Shown here: one piece after another, positions 31,214-39,896 of the stretch | How positions within the stretch are numbered: the stretch's first letter is position 1 | How the letters are laid out: each line of letters starts with the position of its first letter | Assembly (NCBI RefSeq): GCF_000382285.1 | Contig: NZ_KB907935.1 | Span: 1-64,000 of the forward strand | Direction of reading: 5' to 3' | Length of the DNA: 64,000 bases | Origin: Solimonas variicoloris DSM 15731 | GTDB lineage: Bacteria > Pseudomonadota > Gammaproteobacteria > Nevskiales > Nevskiaceae | Notes under the pieces: generated by a model | The model's input: only the letters and a program-made list of their open reading frames with translations | The model's database searches: none | What the model was told of the DNA's origin: nothing | Made by a program: the position numbers and the translations under genes

Positions 31214-32007
31214 GCGGGCGCCCGCCATTCGCCGAACCGGTACTGGTCTTCGATATCGAGACCATCCCGGATCTCGACGGCGGCCGCCGCATCTTCGGCC
31301 TCGACGGCATGGGCGACGCCGAGGTCTGGGCGGCGATGCAGAGCCTGCGCCGCGCCGAGAAGGGCAGCGACTTCATGCCGGGACACCTGCAGCGCGTGGT
31401 CGCGATCTCGGTCGCGCTGCGCCATCAGGACGGCTTCAAGTGCTGGTCGATCGGCGACGAGAGTGCCGAGGAGGGCGAGCTGATCCAGCGCTTCTTCGAC
31501 GGCGTCGAAAAGTACCGGCCGATCCTCGTCTCGTGGAACGGTGGCGGCTTCGATCTGCCGGTGCTGCACTACCGCGCGCTGGTGCACGGCTGCACGGCGC
31601 CGCGCTATTGGGACACCGGGCACTTCGACCGCGAGGCGAAGTGGGACAACTACCTCGGCCGCTACCAGTTCCGCCATACCGATCTGATGGACGTGCTGGC
31701 GCTCTACACCGGCCGCCAGAACGCGCCGCTCAACGAGATCGCCCTGCTGCTCGGCTTCCCCGGCAAGCTCGGCATGGACGGCTCCAAGGTTTTCGACGCC
31801 TACCGCGCCGGCGATCTGGCCGGCATTCGTGCCTACTGCGAGACCGACGTGCTCAATACCTGGCTGGTTTATCTGCGCTTCGAGCTGATGCGCGGGCGCC
31901 TGACCCACGAGCAGCACGCGCGCGAGGAAGCGCGCGTGCGCGAGTTCCTCGAGGCCAGCGACGCCGCGCACTGGTCCGAATTCTCCGACGGCTGGCTCGG
32001 CGCCTGA
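31210..32007 (+). CDS. PolB-like 3'-5' exonuclease (DEDDy superfamily)
   Basis: This 265-residue protein, GTG start at 31210, overlaps the cysM stop by 4 bases. The Exo motifs are visible: LVFDIETIPD (Exo I), SWNGGGFDLPVLHYR (Exo II) and AYCETDVLNTWLVYLR (Exo III). It matches the stand-alone family of predicted exonucleases related to the PolB proofreading domain (PF10108). It probably trims single-stranded DNA or RNA ends. It sits 8 bases before rlmD. Confidence 0.87.
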   Translation: MSGRPPFAEPVLVFDIETIPDLDGGRRIFGLDGMGDAEVWAAMQSLRRAEKGSDFMPGHLQRVVAISVALRHQDGFKCWSIGDESAEEGELIQRFFDGVEKYRPILVSWNGGGFDLPVLHYRALVHGCTAPRYWDTGHFDREAKWDNYLGRYQFRHTDLMDVLALYTGRQNAPLNEIALLLGFPGKLGMDGSKVFDAYRAGDLAGIRAYCETDVLNTWLVYLRFELMRGRLTHEQHAREEARVREFLEASDAAHWSEFSDGWLGA

Positions 32008-32015
32008 TCCTTCCC

Positions 32016-33350
32016 GTGCGCAAGAAGAAACTACCGCCGGCGGGCGAGTTCACCGCCGATATCATCGATTTCGACCACGAAGGCCGCGGCTTCGCGCGCA
32101 TCGACGGCAAGGCCACCTTCATCGCCGACGCGCTGCCCGGCGAGCGCGTGCGCTTCCGCTATCTGCGCGTCGCCAAGGACATCGCCGAGGGCCAGTGCGT
32201 CGCCGTCGAAACGCCGTCGCCGCACCGCGTCGCGCCCGGCTGCGCGCACTTCGGCGTCTGCGGCGGCTGCTCGATGCAGCACCTCGCGCCCGAGCAGCAG
32301 ATCGCCTTCAAGCAGAAGCAGCTGCTCGACCAGCTGGAGCGCAGCGGCAAGGTCGTGCCGGGCGAAGTCGCGGCACCGATCGTCGGGCCGGTCTGGGGTT
32401 ACCGCCGCCGCGCGCGGCTCGGCGTCAAGGACGTGCCGAAGAAGGGCGGCGTGCTGGTCGGCTTTCGCGAGCGCGAGTCGAGCTTTCTCGCCGCGCTCGA
32501 CGCCTGCCAGGTGATCGACCCGCGCGTCGGCCTGAAGCTGCGCGAGCTGGGTGCGCTGATCGGCACGCTGTCGATCCGCCAGCGGGTGCCGCAGATCGAG
32601 GTCGCCTGCGCCGCCGACGTGGTCGCGCTGGTGCTGCGCGTGCTGCAGCCGCCGAGCGAGGCGGATCGCGAGCAGCTGCGCGCCTTCGCCGCACGCGAGG
32701 GCTTCGACCTCTACCTGCAGAGCGGCGGCCCGGACAGCATCCGGCCGCTCGACGCGGCGCGGACGCTGCAGTATTCGCCGGACGCCTCGGCGCTGTCGCT
32801 GCACTTCGAGCCGACCGACTTCATCCAGGTCAACGGCCACATCAGCCAGCAGACCGTCAATCAGGCGCTGGACTGGCTGGAACTGGCGCCGGGCGAGCGC
32901 GTGCTCGAACTGTTCTGCGGCCTCGGCAATTTCTCGCTGCCGCTGGCGCGGCGCGGCGCGCAGGTGCTGGCCGTCGAGGGCGAGGCGGGACTGGTGCAGC
33001 GCGCCCGCGACAACGCGCAGCGCAACGGCCTCGACATCCGCTTCGAGAAGGCCGATCTGTTCTCGGCGAGCGGCGATGAATCCTGGCTGCAGCCGGCGTT
33101 CGACAAAGTGTTGCTCGATCCGCCGCGCGCCGGCGCCAAGGAGATCCTGCCGATCGTCGCGCGCCGTAAGCCGAAGCGCATCGTCTACGTGTCCTGCCAT
33201 CCGGGCACGCTGGCGCGCGATGCGGGCCTGCTGGTGCATGAGTTCGGCTACCGGCTGCTGCGCGCCGGCGTGATGGACATGTTTCCGCACACGAGCCATG
33301 TGGAGAGCATGGCGGTGTTCGAGCTGGCGCCGGCACGCAAGGGCGCTTGA
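32016..33350 (+). CDS. rlmD: 23S rRNA (uracil-1939-C5)-methyltransferase RlmD
   Basis: The 444-residue enzyme has an N-terminal TRAM domain. Next are the Fe-S cysteines (CAHFGVCGGCSMQHL with a later Cys), the SAM site LELFCGLGNFSLPLA, the catalytic DPPRAG, and SCHPGTLARD with the nucleophilic Cys. The start is GTG at 32016. It forms an operon with cysM and the exonuclease. Confidence 0.95.
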   Translation: MRKKKLPPAGEFTADIIDFDHEGRGFARIDGKATFIADALPGERVRFRYLRVAKDIAEGQCVAVETPSPHRVAPGCAHFGVCGGCSMQHLAPEQQIAFKQKQLLDQLERSGKVVPGEVAAPIVGPVWGYRRRARLGVKDVPKKGGVLVGFRERESSFLAALDACQVIDPRVGLKLRELGALIGTLSIRQRVPQIEVACAADVVALVLRVLQPPSEADREQLRAFAAREGFDLYLQSGGPDSIRPLDAARTLQYSPDASALSLHFEPTDFIQVNGHISQQTVNQALDWLELAPGERVLELFCGLGNFSLPLARRGAQVLAVEGEAGLVQRARDNAQRNGLDIRFEKADLFSASGDESWLQPAFDKVLLDPPRAGAKEILPIVARRKPKRIVYVSCHPGTLARDAGLLVHEFGYRLLRAGVMDMFPHTSHVESMAVFELAPARKGA

Positions 33351-33471
33351 TGGCTCGGACCAACGGCCGTGCCGGTTTCCCGACCCGCCAGCTGCGGCGG
33401 CACGGGGCGCGGCTGTGGCTCGCGCCTGGCGCCGCAGATGCTCGTTCTTCTGACGCGGTGCCTGATCGGGC

Positions 33472-33986
33472 TTTTGGTTTCGCGCTGAGGCGCGAGTCAC
33501 TTCTCTTTGCTTGTGCAAAGAGAAGTAACCAAGAGAAACACACCCCTGGCTTACGCGCCCTCGCTGCGCTCGGGTTCCCTGCGATGCTCGCCGGCCCGGC
33601 CGGCGCTGAAACTCGCGGTGCTGCGCACCGCTCAAACAGTCAGCGCCGGACAGCCCCGGGCCGACTGCGCTTCTCGGCGCTACGCAAAGGGGAACCAGAA
33701 GAAAACAGCAAAGCCCGCTTGGCGCGAGACTCTGCTGTTGCCTTTGCCGTTCGGGTCCCCTTGGGCCGCACCGAGCAGCGCAGCGCGCGCAGGGAATGGC
33801 CGGCCAGGACGGCCGGCCAAGTCGTCGTCGCGGCAGGGATGCCGCGTCGGCGACGGTCCCGAGCACGTGAGCAGCGCAGGGCACTTCGCGCAGCGAAGTG
33901 CGGCCCCAGGGGTGTGCTTTCTTTTGCTTACTTTTCTTTGCACAAGCAAAGAAAAGTGAGGCGCGCGATAGCGCGAAACGAAAGTT
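33472..33986 (+). repeat. dispersed-type repeat element with hairpin ends (no credible gene)
   Basis: This intergenic block has long imperfect terminal inverted repeats of about 80 bases. Each end carries a 12-bp perfect hairpin. The left one is ACTTCTCTTTGC / GCAAAGAGAAGT at 33499-33526 with loop TTGT, and the right one is ACTTTTCTTTGC / GCAAAGAAAAGT at 33930-33957 with loop ACAA. Beyond the hairpins both ends share CACACCCCTGG inward and TTTCGCGCT outward. Short open frames inside look like by-products. Comparable extragenic blocks are common in Xanthomonadales and relatives (recalled, not checked). Only this copy is in the window. Confidence 0.8.
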
Positions 33987-34020
33987 TTACCGAAGCCATC
34001 ATGCTCGGAGAACTGGACTG

Positions 34021-34515
34021 ATGCCGCTCGAAATCGAACGTAAATTCCTCGTCGTCGGCGACGCCTGGCGGGCCGCGGTGACGCGCTCGCTGGACATGCG
34101 CCAGGGCTATCTGACGCGCGAAGGCCAGGCTTCGGTGCGCGTGCGCCTCGAAGGCGACGACGCCAAGCTCAACATCAAGGCCGCCGTCGTCGGCAGCGCG
34201 CGCGCCGAGTACGAATACGACATTCCGCCCGACGAGTGCCGCGAGATCCTCGCCACGCTGTGCGTCGGCCGCGTCGAAAAGACCCGCCATTACCTGCCGG
34301 CATCGGGCGCGCCGGCGGGTACGGTATGGGAGATCGACGAGTTCGTCGGCGACAACGCCGGTCTGATTGTCGCCGAGATCGAGCTGCCGTCGGTGGACGC
34401 ACCGTTCGCGCGTCCCGCCTGGCTCGGCCGCGAGCTGACCGACGATCGCCGCTACTACAACCACTATCTGGCGCTGCATCCGTACGCCAGCTGGCCGGCG
34501 GCCGAGCGCGCGTGA
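34021..34515 (+). CDS. CYTH-domain protein (class IV adenylate cyclase / inorganic triphosphatase-like)
   Basis: The 164-residue protein begins with the CYTH signature EIERKFL. It then has alternating acidic and basic strands (RVRLEGDDAKLNIK, WEIDEFVGDNAGLIVAEIEL) that form the tunnel active site. Bacterial members are usually tripolyphosphatases; cyclase activity is less likely. The ATG at 34021 lies 35 bases after the repeat element. It overlaps the next gene by 4 bases. Confidence 0.88.
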   Translation: MPLEIERKFLVVGDAWRAAVTRSLDMRQGYLTREGQASVRVRLEGDDAKLNIKAAVVGSARAEYEYDIPPDECREILATLCVGRVEKTRHYLPASGAPAGTVWEIDEFVGDNAGLIVAEIELPSVDAPFARPAWLGRELTDDRRYYNHYLALHPYASWPAAERA

Positions 34516-34988
34516 GGATCGACGTCGACATCGGCGCGCAGCGTCTGCGTCTCTACGACGGCGCGGCGCTGCTGCGCGAGTATCCGGTTTCGACCGCCGC
34601 CAATGGCGCCGGCGAGATCCAGGGCTCCGGCTGCACGCCGCGCGGCCGCCATATCGTGCGCGCCCGGATCGGCGCCGGCCTGCCGAGCGGCGCGGTATTG
34701 CGCGCGCGGCGCTGGACGCGGGAAGTCTGGTCGCCGGCGCTGCATGCGCACCATCCCGGCCGCGACTGGATCCTGTCGCGCATCCTCTGGCTGTCCGGCT
34801 GCGAGCGCGGCCGCAACCGCCTCGGCTGCGTCGACACCTTCCGCCGCTACATCTATGTGCACGGCACACCGGACGTCGAGCGCCTCGGCCAGCCGGCCTC
34901 GCACGGCTGCGTGCGCATGCGCAACGAAGACGTCATCGAATTGTTCGATCTTGTTCCCGCAGGTACCGAAGTTGAGCTCCACGAATAA
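34512..34988 (+). CDS. L,D-transpeptidase (YkuD domain)
   Basis: The 158-residue protein starts at GTG 34512, overlapping the CYTH stop. The YkuD active site is HGTPDVERLGQPASHGCVRM with the nucleophilic Cys in SHGCVRM. The domain normally cross-links peptidoglycan or attaches proteins to it outside the membrane. No signal peptide is visible, which is odd for that role, but short L,D-transpeptidases of this type do occur next to nagZ (recalled). Confidence 0.85.
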   Translation: MRIDVDIGAQRLRLYDGAALLREYPVSTAANGAGEIQGSGCTPRGRHIVRARIGAGLPSGAVLRARRWTREVWSPALHAHHPGRDWILSRILWLSGCERGRNRLGCVDTFRRYIYVHGTPDVERLGQPASHGCVRMRNEDVIELFDLVPAGTEVELHE

Positions 34989-35991
34989 CACTCCCAGCCG
35001 CGCCGCGCCGCGGACGCGCAGCCGGCTGCTCGGCCCGCTGATGATCGACGTCGGCGGCCTCGAGCTGACGGCTGAGGATCGCGAGCTGCTCTGCCACCCG
35101 CTGGTCGGCGGCGTGATCCTGTTCACCCGCAACTACCGCGATCCGGAGCAGCTGAAGAAGCTGTGCGACGATCTGCTCGCGCTGCCGCGCCAGCGTCTGC
35201 TGCTGGCCGTCGACCACGAGGGTGGCCGCGTGCAGCGCTTCCGCGTCGGCTTCACGCGCATCCCGGCGATGCGCACGCTCGGCCAGCTCTACGCCGAGAA
35301 GCCGGTGCGGGCGCTGGCCGAGGCGCGCCTGCAGGGCGAGACCATCGGCCGCGAACTGTCCGCCTACGGCATCGACCTGTGCTTCGCGCCGGTGCTCGAC
35401 ATCGACCACGGCCTCAGCCAGATCATCGGCGACCGTGCGTTCGGCGATCGCAGCGAGGTGATCGTCGAGCTGGCGCGTGCGTTCCGCGCCGGCCTCAACG
35501 GCCAGGGCCTCGCCGCCACCGGCAAGCATTTTCCGGGGCACGGCGCGGTCACCGCCGACTCGCATCACGAGCTGCCGGTCGACCGCCGCCGCGAGGAGGA
35601 GATTCGCGCCACCGAGCTGAAGCCGTTCAAGGCCCTGATCGAGGACGGCATCGAATCGCTGATGATGGCGCACGTGCGCTACACCAGCGTCGATACGCAG
35701 CCGGCCTCGCTGTCGAAGCGCTGGGTGCACGACATCTTGCGCCAGGAACTCGGCTTTCGCGGCGCGATCTTCTGCGACGATCTGTCGATGGGCGGCGCCG
35801 CCGTCGTCGGCGACATGGAGGCGCGCGCGCACCTGGCGCTCGAGGTCGGCAACGACATGCTGCCGGTCTGCAACGATCGCGCCGCGGCGATCCGGCTGAT
35901 CGACGCGCTGGCCCGCGATGTGACACCGGACCGCGCCGCGTCGGCGCGACTCAAGAAGCTCTATGGCCGCCACGGCCGGGAAACCCCATGA
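34972..35991 (+). CDS. nagZ: beta-N-acetylhexosaminidase (cytosolic, peptidoglycan recycling)
   Basis: The 339-residue (or slightly shorter) GH3 enzyme removes GlcNAc from anhydromuropeptides. Signatures are LVGGVILFTRNY near the start, KHFPGHG and the nucleophile Asp in FCDDLSMGG. The start is uncertain: TTG at 34972 overlaps the transpeptidase by 17 bases; ATG at 35041 would drop conserved LLGPL. It overlaps the phosphoribosyltransferase by 4 bases. Confidence 0.92.
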   Translation: MSSTNNTPSRAAPRTRSRLLGPLMIDVGGLELTAEDRELLCHPLVGGVILFTRNYRDPEQLKKLCDDLLALPRQRLLLAVDHEGGRVQRFRVGFTRIPAMRTLGQLYAEKPVRALAEARLQGETIGRELSAYGIDLCFAPVLDIDHGLSQIIGDRAFGDRSEVIVELARAFRAGLNGQGLAATGKHFPGHGAVTADSHHELPVDRRREEEIRATELKPFKALIEDGIESLMMAHVRYTSVDTQPASLSKRWVHDILRQELGFRGAIFCDDLSMGGAAVVGDMEARAHLALEVGNDMLPVCNDRAAAIRLIDALARDVTPDRAASARLKKLYGRHGRETP

Positions 35992-36545
35992 CCGATCTCC
36001 ATCAGGAAGCACTGACCGTGCTCGACGAGGCCGACGTGCTGCACGACGCCGCCGCCGTCGCGAAGGCCTACGACGAACTCGCCGCGCAGATCACGGCGCG
36101 CTACGAGAAACTCAACCCGGTCATCCACTGCGTGATGAACGGCGGCCTGTACGCGATGGCGGAGATCACGCGCCGCCTGAACTTCCCGTTCGAGATGGAT
36201 TACTTCCATGCCAGCCGCTACCGCGGCGCGACGACCGGCGGCGGCCTGGTCTGGAAAGTGCAGCCCAAGCCCGAGAAGCTCAGCGGCCGTCACGTGCTGG
36301 TGATCGACGACATCCTCGACGAAGGCCACACGCTGGCGGCGATCCGCGCTGCGCTGACGCAGTTCGAGCCGGCCTCGCTGGCGATCGCCGTGCTGCTGCG
36401 CAAGCGTCACGACCGCTGCGCGCCGGGCGCGCAGGCCGAGTACATCGGTCTCGAAGTCGGCGACCGCTACGTGTTCGGCTGCGGCATGGATTACAAAGAA
36501 TACTGGCGCCAGCTGCCGGCGATCTACGCCGTCAAGGGCATGTGA
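35988..36545 (+). CDS. hypoxanthine-guanine phosphoribosyltransferase-like enzyme
   Basis: The 185-residue type I phosphoribosyltransferase has the PRPP motif VLVIDDILDEGHTL. The flexible-loop region FHASRYRG and a C-terminal EVGDRYVFGCGMDYKEYWR are typical of hypoxanthine PRTases. It salvages hypoxanthine or guanine to IMP or GMP. It lies between nagZ and the methylthioinosine phosphorylase that releases hypoxanthine, so a linked role is likely. Confidence 0.88.
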   Translation: MTDLHQEALTVLDEADVLHDAAAVAKAYDELAAQITARYEKLNPVIHCVMNGGLYAMAEITRRLNFPFEMDYFHASRYRGATTGGGLVWKVQPKPEKLSGRHVLVIDDILDEGHTLAAIRAALTQFEPASLAIAVLLRKRHDRCAPGAQAEYIGLEVGDRYVFGCGMDYKEYWRQLPAIYAVKGM

Positions 36546-36586
36546 GACGCGGCCCGGCCTTGACCCGGCCGGCAGGAATCGGACTG

Positions 36587-37333
36587 ATGAGCACGAACAT
36601 CGCAGTGATCGGCGGCACCGGCATGAACCAGTGGCCGGGCCTGGACATCGAGCGCCGCCTCGTGGTCGACACGCCGTACGGGCCGGCCAGCGCGCCGCTG
36701 CTCGAAGGGCGGATCTACGGCACGCGCGCCATCTTCCTCGCGCGCCACGGCGAGGGCCACAAGATCCCGCCGCACGCGATCAACTACCGCGCCAATCTGT
36801 GGGCGCTGCAGCAGGCCGGCGTGCAGTCGGTGATCGCGATCGCCGCGGTCGGCGGCATCGCGCCGTGGTTCAAGCCGGGCGAGATCGCGGTGCCGGCAGA
36901 TCTCGTCGACTACACCTGGGGCCGCGAGCACAGCTATTCGGACGGCCGTCCGGGGTCGACGCTGCAGCATGCCGAGTTCGCCGAGCCATACGCGCAGGCG
37001 CTGCGCCGCGCGCTGATCGAGGCCGCCGCGCGCGCGGCGACGCCGCTCGCCGGCGAAGGCGTGCTGGCCGTGACCCAGGGACCGCGACTCGAAACGGTCG
37101 CCGAAATCCGCCGCTGCGCGCGCGACGGCTGCGACATGGTCGGCATGACCGGCATGCCCGAGGCCGCGCTGGCCCGCGAGCTGGGACTCGACTACGCCTG
37201 CCTCGCGGTGTCGGTGAACTGGGGCGCCGGCGTGCAGGGTGTCGGCGACATCCACGCCGAGATCGCGCAGTCGATCGAAGCCGGCATGGCCAAGGTGCGC
37301 GCCGTGCTCGCTGCGGCGCTGCCGGCGCTGTGA
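36587..37333 (+). CDS. S-methyl-5'-thioinosine phosphorylase
   Basis: The 248-residue protein is of the purine nucleoside phosphorylase/MTAP family. It has IGGTGMNQWPGL for phosphate binding, FLARHGEGHKIPPHAINYRAN, and the ribose and base region EAALARELGLDYACLAVS. The P. aeruginosa homologue at the same locus beside nagZ cleaves methylthioinosine. The HGEGHKIPPH stretch and the locus favour that substrate over methylthioadenosine. Products are hypoxanthine and methylthioribose 1-phosphate. Confidence 0.85.
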   Translation: MSTNIAVIGGTGMNQWPGLDIERRLVVDTPYGPASAPLLEGRIYGTRAIFLARHGEGHKIPPHAINYRANLWALQQAGVQSVIAIAAVGGIAPWFKPGEIAVPADLVDYTWGREHSYSDGRPGSTLQHAEFAEPYAQALRRALIEAAARAATPLAGEGVLAVTQGPRLETVAEIRRCARDGCDMVGMTGMPEAALARELGLDYACLAVSVNWGAGVQGVGDIHAEIAQSIEAGMAKVRAVLAAALPAL

Positions 37334-37364
37334 ATCCGCTGGCGCGCGGCCAGCCGCGCGTCGC

Positions 37365-39248
37365 TCACCAGTAGCGCGCCAGCGTCAGGCTGAAGGCGCT
37401 GCGCTCGGCGGCGCGCTGCCAGGCGCCGCGCAGTTCGAGCTGGCGGGCCACGCTCAGGCGTAGCTGCGCCTCGACGCGCGAGCGCCAGTCTTCGCGGCGC
37501 AGATCGTACTGGCCGGACCACTGCAGATGGACGCGCCAGGCCGCGCCGCCGCCGAGCAGGCCGGCCAGCGCCCCGGCGGCGAGCGGCGTCTCGCCCGGCG
37601 TGCTCGTCAGGTCGAGCATCGCGTAGGCCAGACTGCCGGCCGGACCGTGCAGCGCCTGCCCGGCGCCGGCCTCGGCCTGCGCGCGCAGCCTGCCGCGCGC
37701 GTCGCCGCCGCGATCCGGGGCGCTGCGCCGCAGGCCGGCCCGCGCCTGCCACGACAGGCGGTTCTCGCCGGCGATGCCGGGCGCGGGTCGCAGGTTGCGC
37801 AGGCCGATGAAATCGAGCTGATCGAGCCGCAGCCCCGCGTCGTCGGCGCGGGCGATGGCGTCGAACACGCGCAGCTCATGGCTGTCGTCGATGTGGCGTC
37901 CGACCAGATCCTGGAAATAGGGTGCATAGCGCAGTTCGACGCGCGTGCGGTCGCCGTCGTGCTGCGCGCCGAGCGCGCCCAGCATCGGCGCCGTGCCGGC
38001 CGTCGGCGGCGGCAGTTCGGCAGCGGCGAATCCGGCGTCGTCGTGTCCAGGCAGCGCGGCGTAGGCGCGGCGCGCGCGCTCGCGGGCGGCGAGCTGCGCC
38101 GGATCCGCCGGCGCTGCGTCGTCGTCGAGGCCGTCGAGCCGGTACGCGTAGTAGGCGAGCAGGGTGTCGAGCACGGCGCCGCGATCCGCCTCGGGCAGAT
38201 CGCGCAGCGCCGGGTCCGGATCTGCCTGCGGCTCGTCGAGCAGGGCATTGACGCGCCGCGCCAGCGACGGCTCCAGGGCGGCGAAGCGCGCGTACAGCAG
38301 ACGCTGGCTGGACGGCACGAAGCGGATCCGCGCGACCAGCGCATGGCCGTCGTTGCGCGCGCCGGCGAGGCGCTCGAACAGCTCGGCTGGCGAGAACCAG
38401 AGCCGCGGTCGCGGAATCAGATCACGCTGCAGTCCGACGTTGATGATCTGGCCGTGGCGGTACGCGCAGTTGTCATCGAAGAAGTGATACGGAAAGCGCG
38501 CGCTGCGCAGCTCCCACAGATGATCGGTGATGCGCTGGCGCTGCGCTTCGTCGAGCGCCAGCTCGTACTCCCACAGGTCGCGGAACTCGGTTCGCGCGTA
38601 GCGCCGTTCGCGCTGCTCGTGCGGCGCCGCCGAGAAGCGCGCTTCGTAGCCGCCGAACACGCCTTTGAGGACGTAGAGGACGTCCGGCTCGTCGTCCGGG
38701 ACGTCGGCGCCGAAATTGAGGCTGGGATCGAGCGGCCGCGCGTCCGGGCTGTCGGCGACGCCGCTGATCTTCAGCAGCGTATGCCCGAACGACGAGGCCG
38801 GATTGCCGAAATAGCCGCTGATCATGACCATGCTGACCGATTGCGCCTGCGCTTCGCGCTGCCACGCGCGCAGCGCCGGGCAAGCGGGCGCATCGGTCGC
38901 GGCCGGCAGTGCCAGCTGTTCCTGCAGCCAGCGCAGACGCGCCGGGAAGCGGCAGCGCGGATCGGCGTCGGCCGGCAGCGCCGCCGGCGCAAACCAGGCC
39001 GCCAGGGCGGCATCGAGTTCGGTGCGCGCCGAGGGCGTGTCCGGCGCCGACAGGAAGAAGGCCGGCGCGGCGATCTCGCTGCGCGTCGCGCCCGGCGGAA
39101 TGTGCAGCAGGCGCCGCCACTGCGGTGCTTCGTCGAGGTGCAGCGCGTGCGCGCGGTCCCGCCAGACTGCCGACGGATCTTCAAGAGATGTTCCGGCGCA
39201 CGCCGGCCACGCCGGCAGCAGCAGGACGAGCATCAGCAGCGCACGCAC
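37365..39248 (-). CDS. DUF4105 (Lnb N-terminal domain-like) exported protein
   Basis: The 627-residue protein has a signal peptide (MRALLMLVLLLPAWPACAG) from GTG 39248. The DUF4105 core follows (MVMISGYFGNPASSFGHTLL, LYVLKGVFGGYEARFS, FFDDNCAYRHGQIIN), and the C-terminal part is rich in alternating strands ending LTLARYW, like an outer-membrane or barrel-type tail. The conserved Cys in DDNCAYR and His in SFGHTL suggest a papain-like fold. The family function is unknown. It is convergent with the phosphorylase gene. Confidence 0.82.
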   Translation of the reverse strand: MRALLMLVLLLPAWPACAGTSLEDPSAVWRDRAHALHLDEAPQWRRLLHIPPGATRSEIAAPAFFLSAPDTPSARTELDAALAAWFAPAALPADADPRCRFPARLRWLQEQLALPAATDAPACPALRAWQREAQAQSVSMVMISGYFGNPASSFGHTLLKISGVADSPDARPLDPSLNFGADVPDDEPDVLYVLKGVFGGYEARFSAAPHEQRERRYARTEFRDLWEYELALDEAQRQRITDHLWELRSARFPYHFFDDNCAYRHGQIINVGLQRDLIPRPRLWFSPAELFERLAGARNDGHALVARIRFVPSSQRLLYARFAALEPSLARRVNALLDEPQADPDPALRDLPEADRGAVLDTLLAYYAYRLDGLDDDAAPADPAQLAARERARRAYAALPGHDDAGFAAAELPPPTAGTAPMLGALGAQHDGDRTRVELRYAPYFQDLVGRHIDDSHELRVFDAIARADDAGLRLDQLDFIGLRNLRPAPGIAGENRLSWQARAGLRRSAPDRGGDARGRLRAQAEAGAGQALHGPAGSLAYAMLDLTSTPGETPLAAGALAGLLGGGAAWRVHLQWSGQYDLRREDWRSRVEAQLRLSVARQLELRGAWQRAAERSAFSLTLARYW

Positions 39249-39324
39249 GGCAGGCGGTCGGGGTCGGTTGGGTGGCGGCACGCGGACGCCGCGCGGCGGC
39301 GGCCGATGCGGACGGCGGTGCGGC

Positions 39325-39894
39325 TCAGCGATACCCGCCGTAGACGTCGGCGAGCAGGCCGCCAACCTCGGCGCGGCGTGCGGTCGGCGCCCAGACCTCG
39401 AGGCGCGCCTGCGAGGCGGCGACCGGTTCCGACCACAGCTCGCCATCCGGCTTCTGCACGTACGGGCCGGCGCGCAGCTTGCCGTCGACCGAGCACAGCC
39501 ACAGCGCGCCGCCTTTCGGCAGGTGGACGTCGTGCAGGCGTACGGCGAGCGAGCGCGCCCGTTCCGAGCCGAGCTGCAGCGTCAGCACCGACCAGCCGCC
39601 GGCGGTTTCGCTCCACACGCCGATGTCCTGCAGCGGGCGGTTGACGGTATGGATCTGAGAAATATCGACCGACGGCGCGTTCTTGTCGCGCGGCACGCGC
39701 TTGGGTGCGTCGGTGCGCGGCAGGCGCAGCACCGGTGGCTGCAGCTGCAGCGACACGTCGCAGGCCGGCGCCGGCTCGGGCGGCAGCACCACCTCGGCTT
39801 CGGCAGTTTCGCCGCCGTGCCAGGCCTGGCAGCCGGCGAGCAGCAGGGCCGGCAGCAGCGCCGCCAGCGCCGGCAGGGTGCGCGCGCGCGTCAT
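39325..39894 (-). CDS. lipoprotein with a domain like the protease propeptide at 8120-9649
   Basis: The 189-residue lipoprotein has a signal ending LLLAGC (Cys22). After a Pro-rich linker, residues 92-170 align without gaps to residues 67-145 of the GlyGly-CTERM serine protease, with 25 of 79 identical by hand count. Shared points include G-W-E, SL..RL/QL, D..LP, GPY and LEV. No protease domain follows. It could be a free inhibitor or chaperone-like propeptide, or just a carbohydrate- or protein-binding sandwich. It starts 2 bases after the csiV stop, in one operon with it. Confidence 0.8.
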   Translation of the reverse strand: MTRARTLPALAALLPALLLAGCQAWHGGETAEAEVVLPPEPAPACDVSLQLQPPVLRLPRTDAPKRVPRDKNAPSVDISQIHTVNRPLQDIGVWSETAGGWSVLTLQLGSERARSLAVRLHDVHLPKGGALWLCSVDGKLRAGPYVQKPDGELWSEPVAASQARLEVWAPTARRAEVGGLLADVYGGYR

Positions 39895-39896
39895 CG

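Noticed and set aside
33501-33960. Genes within the repeat element
   Set aside because: The open frames follow the terminal hairpin sequences and show no domain or ribosome site.
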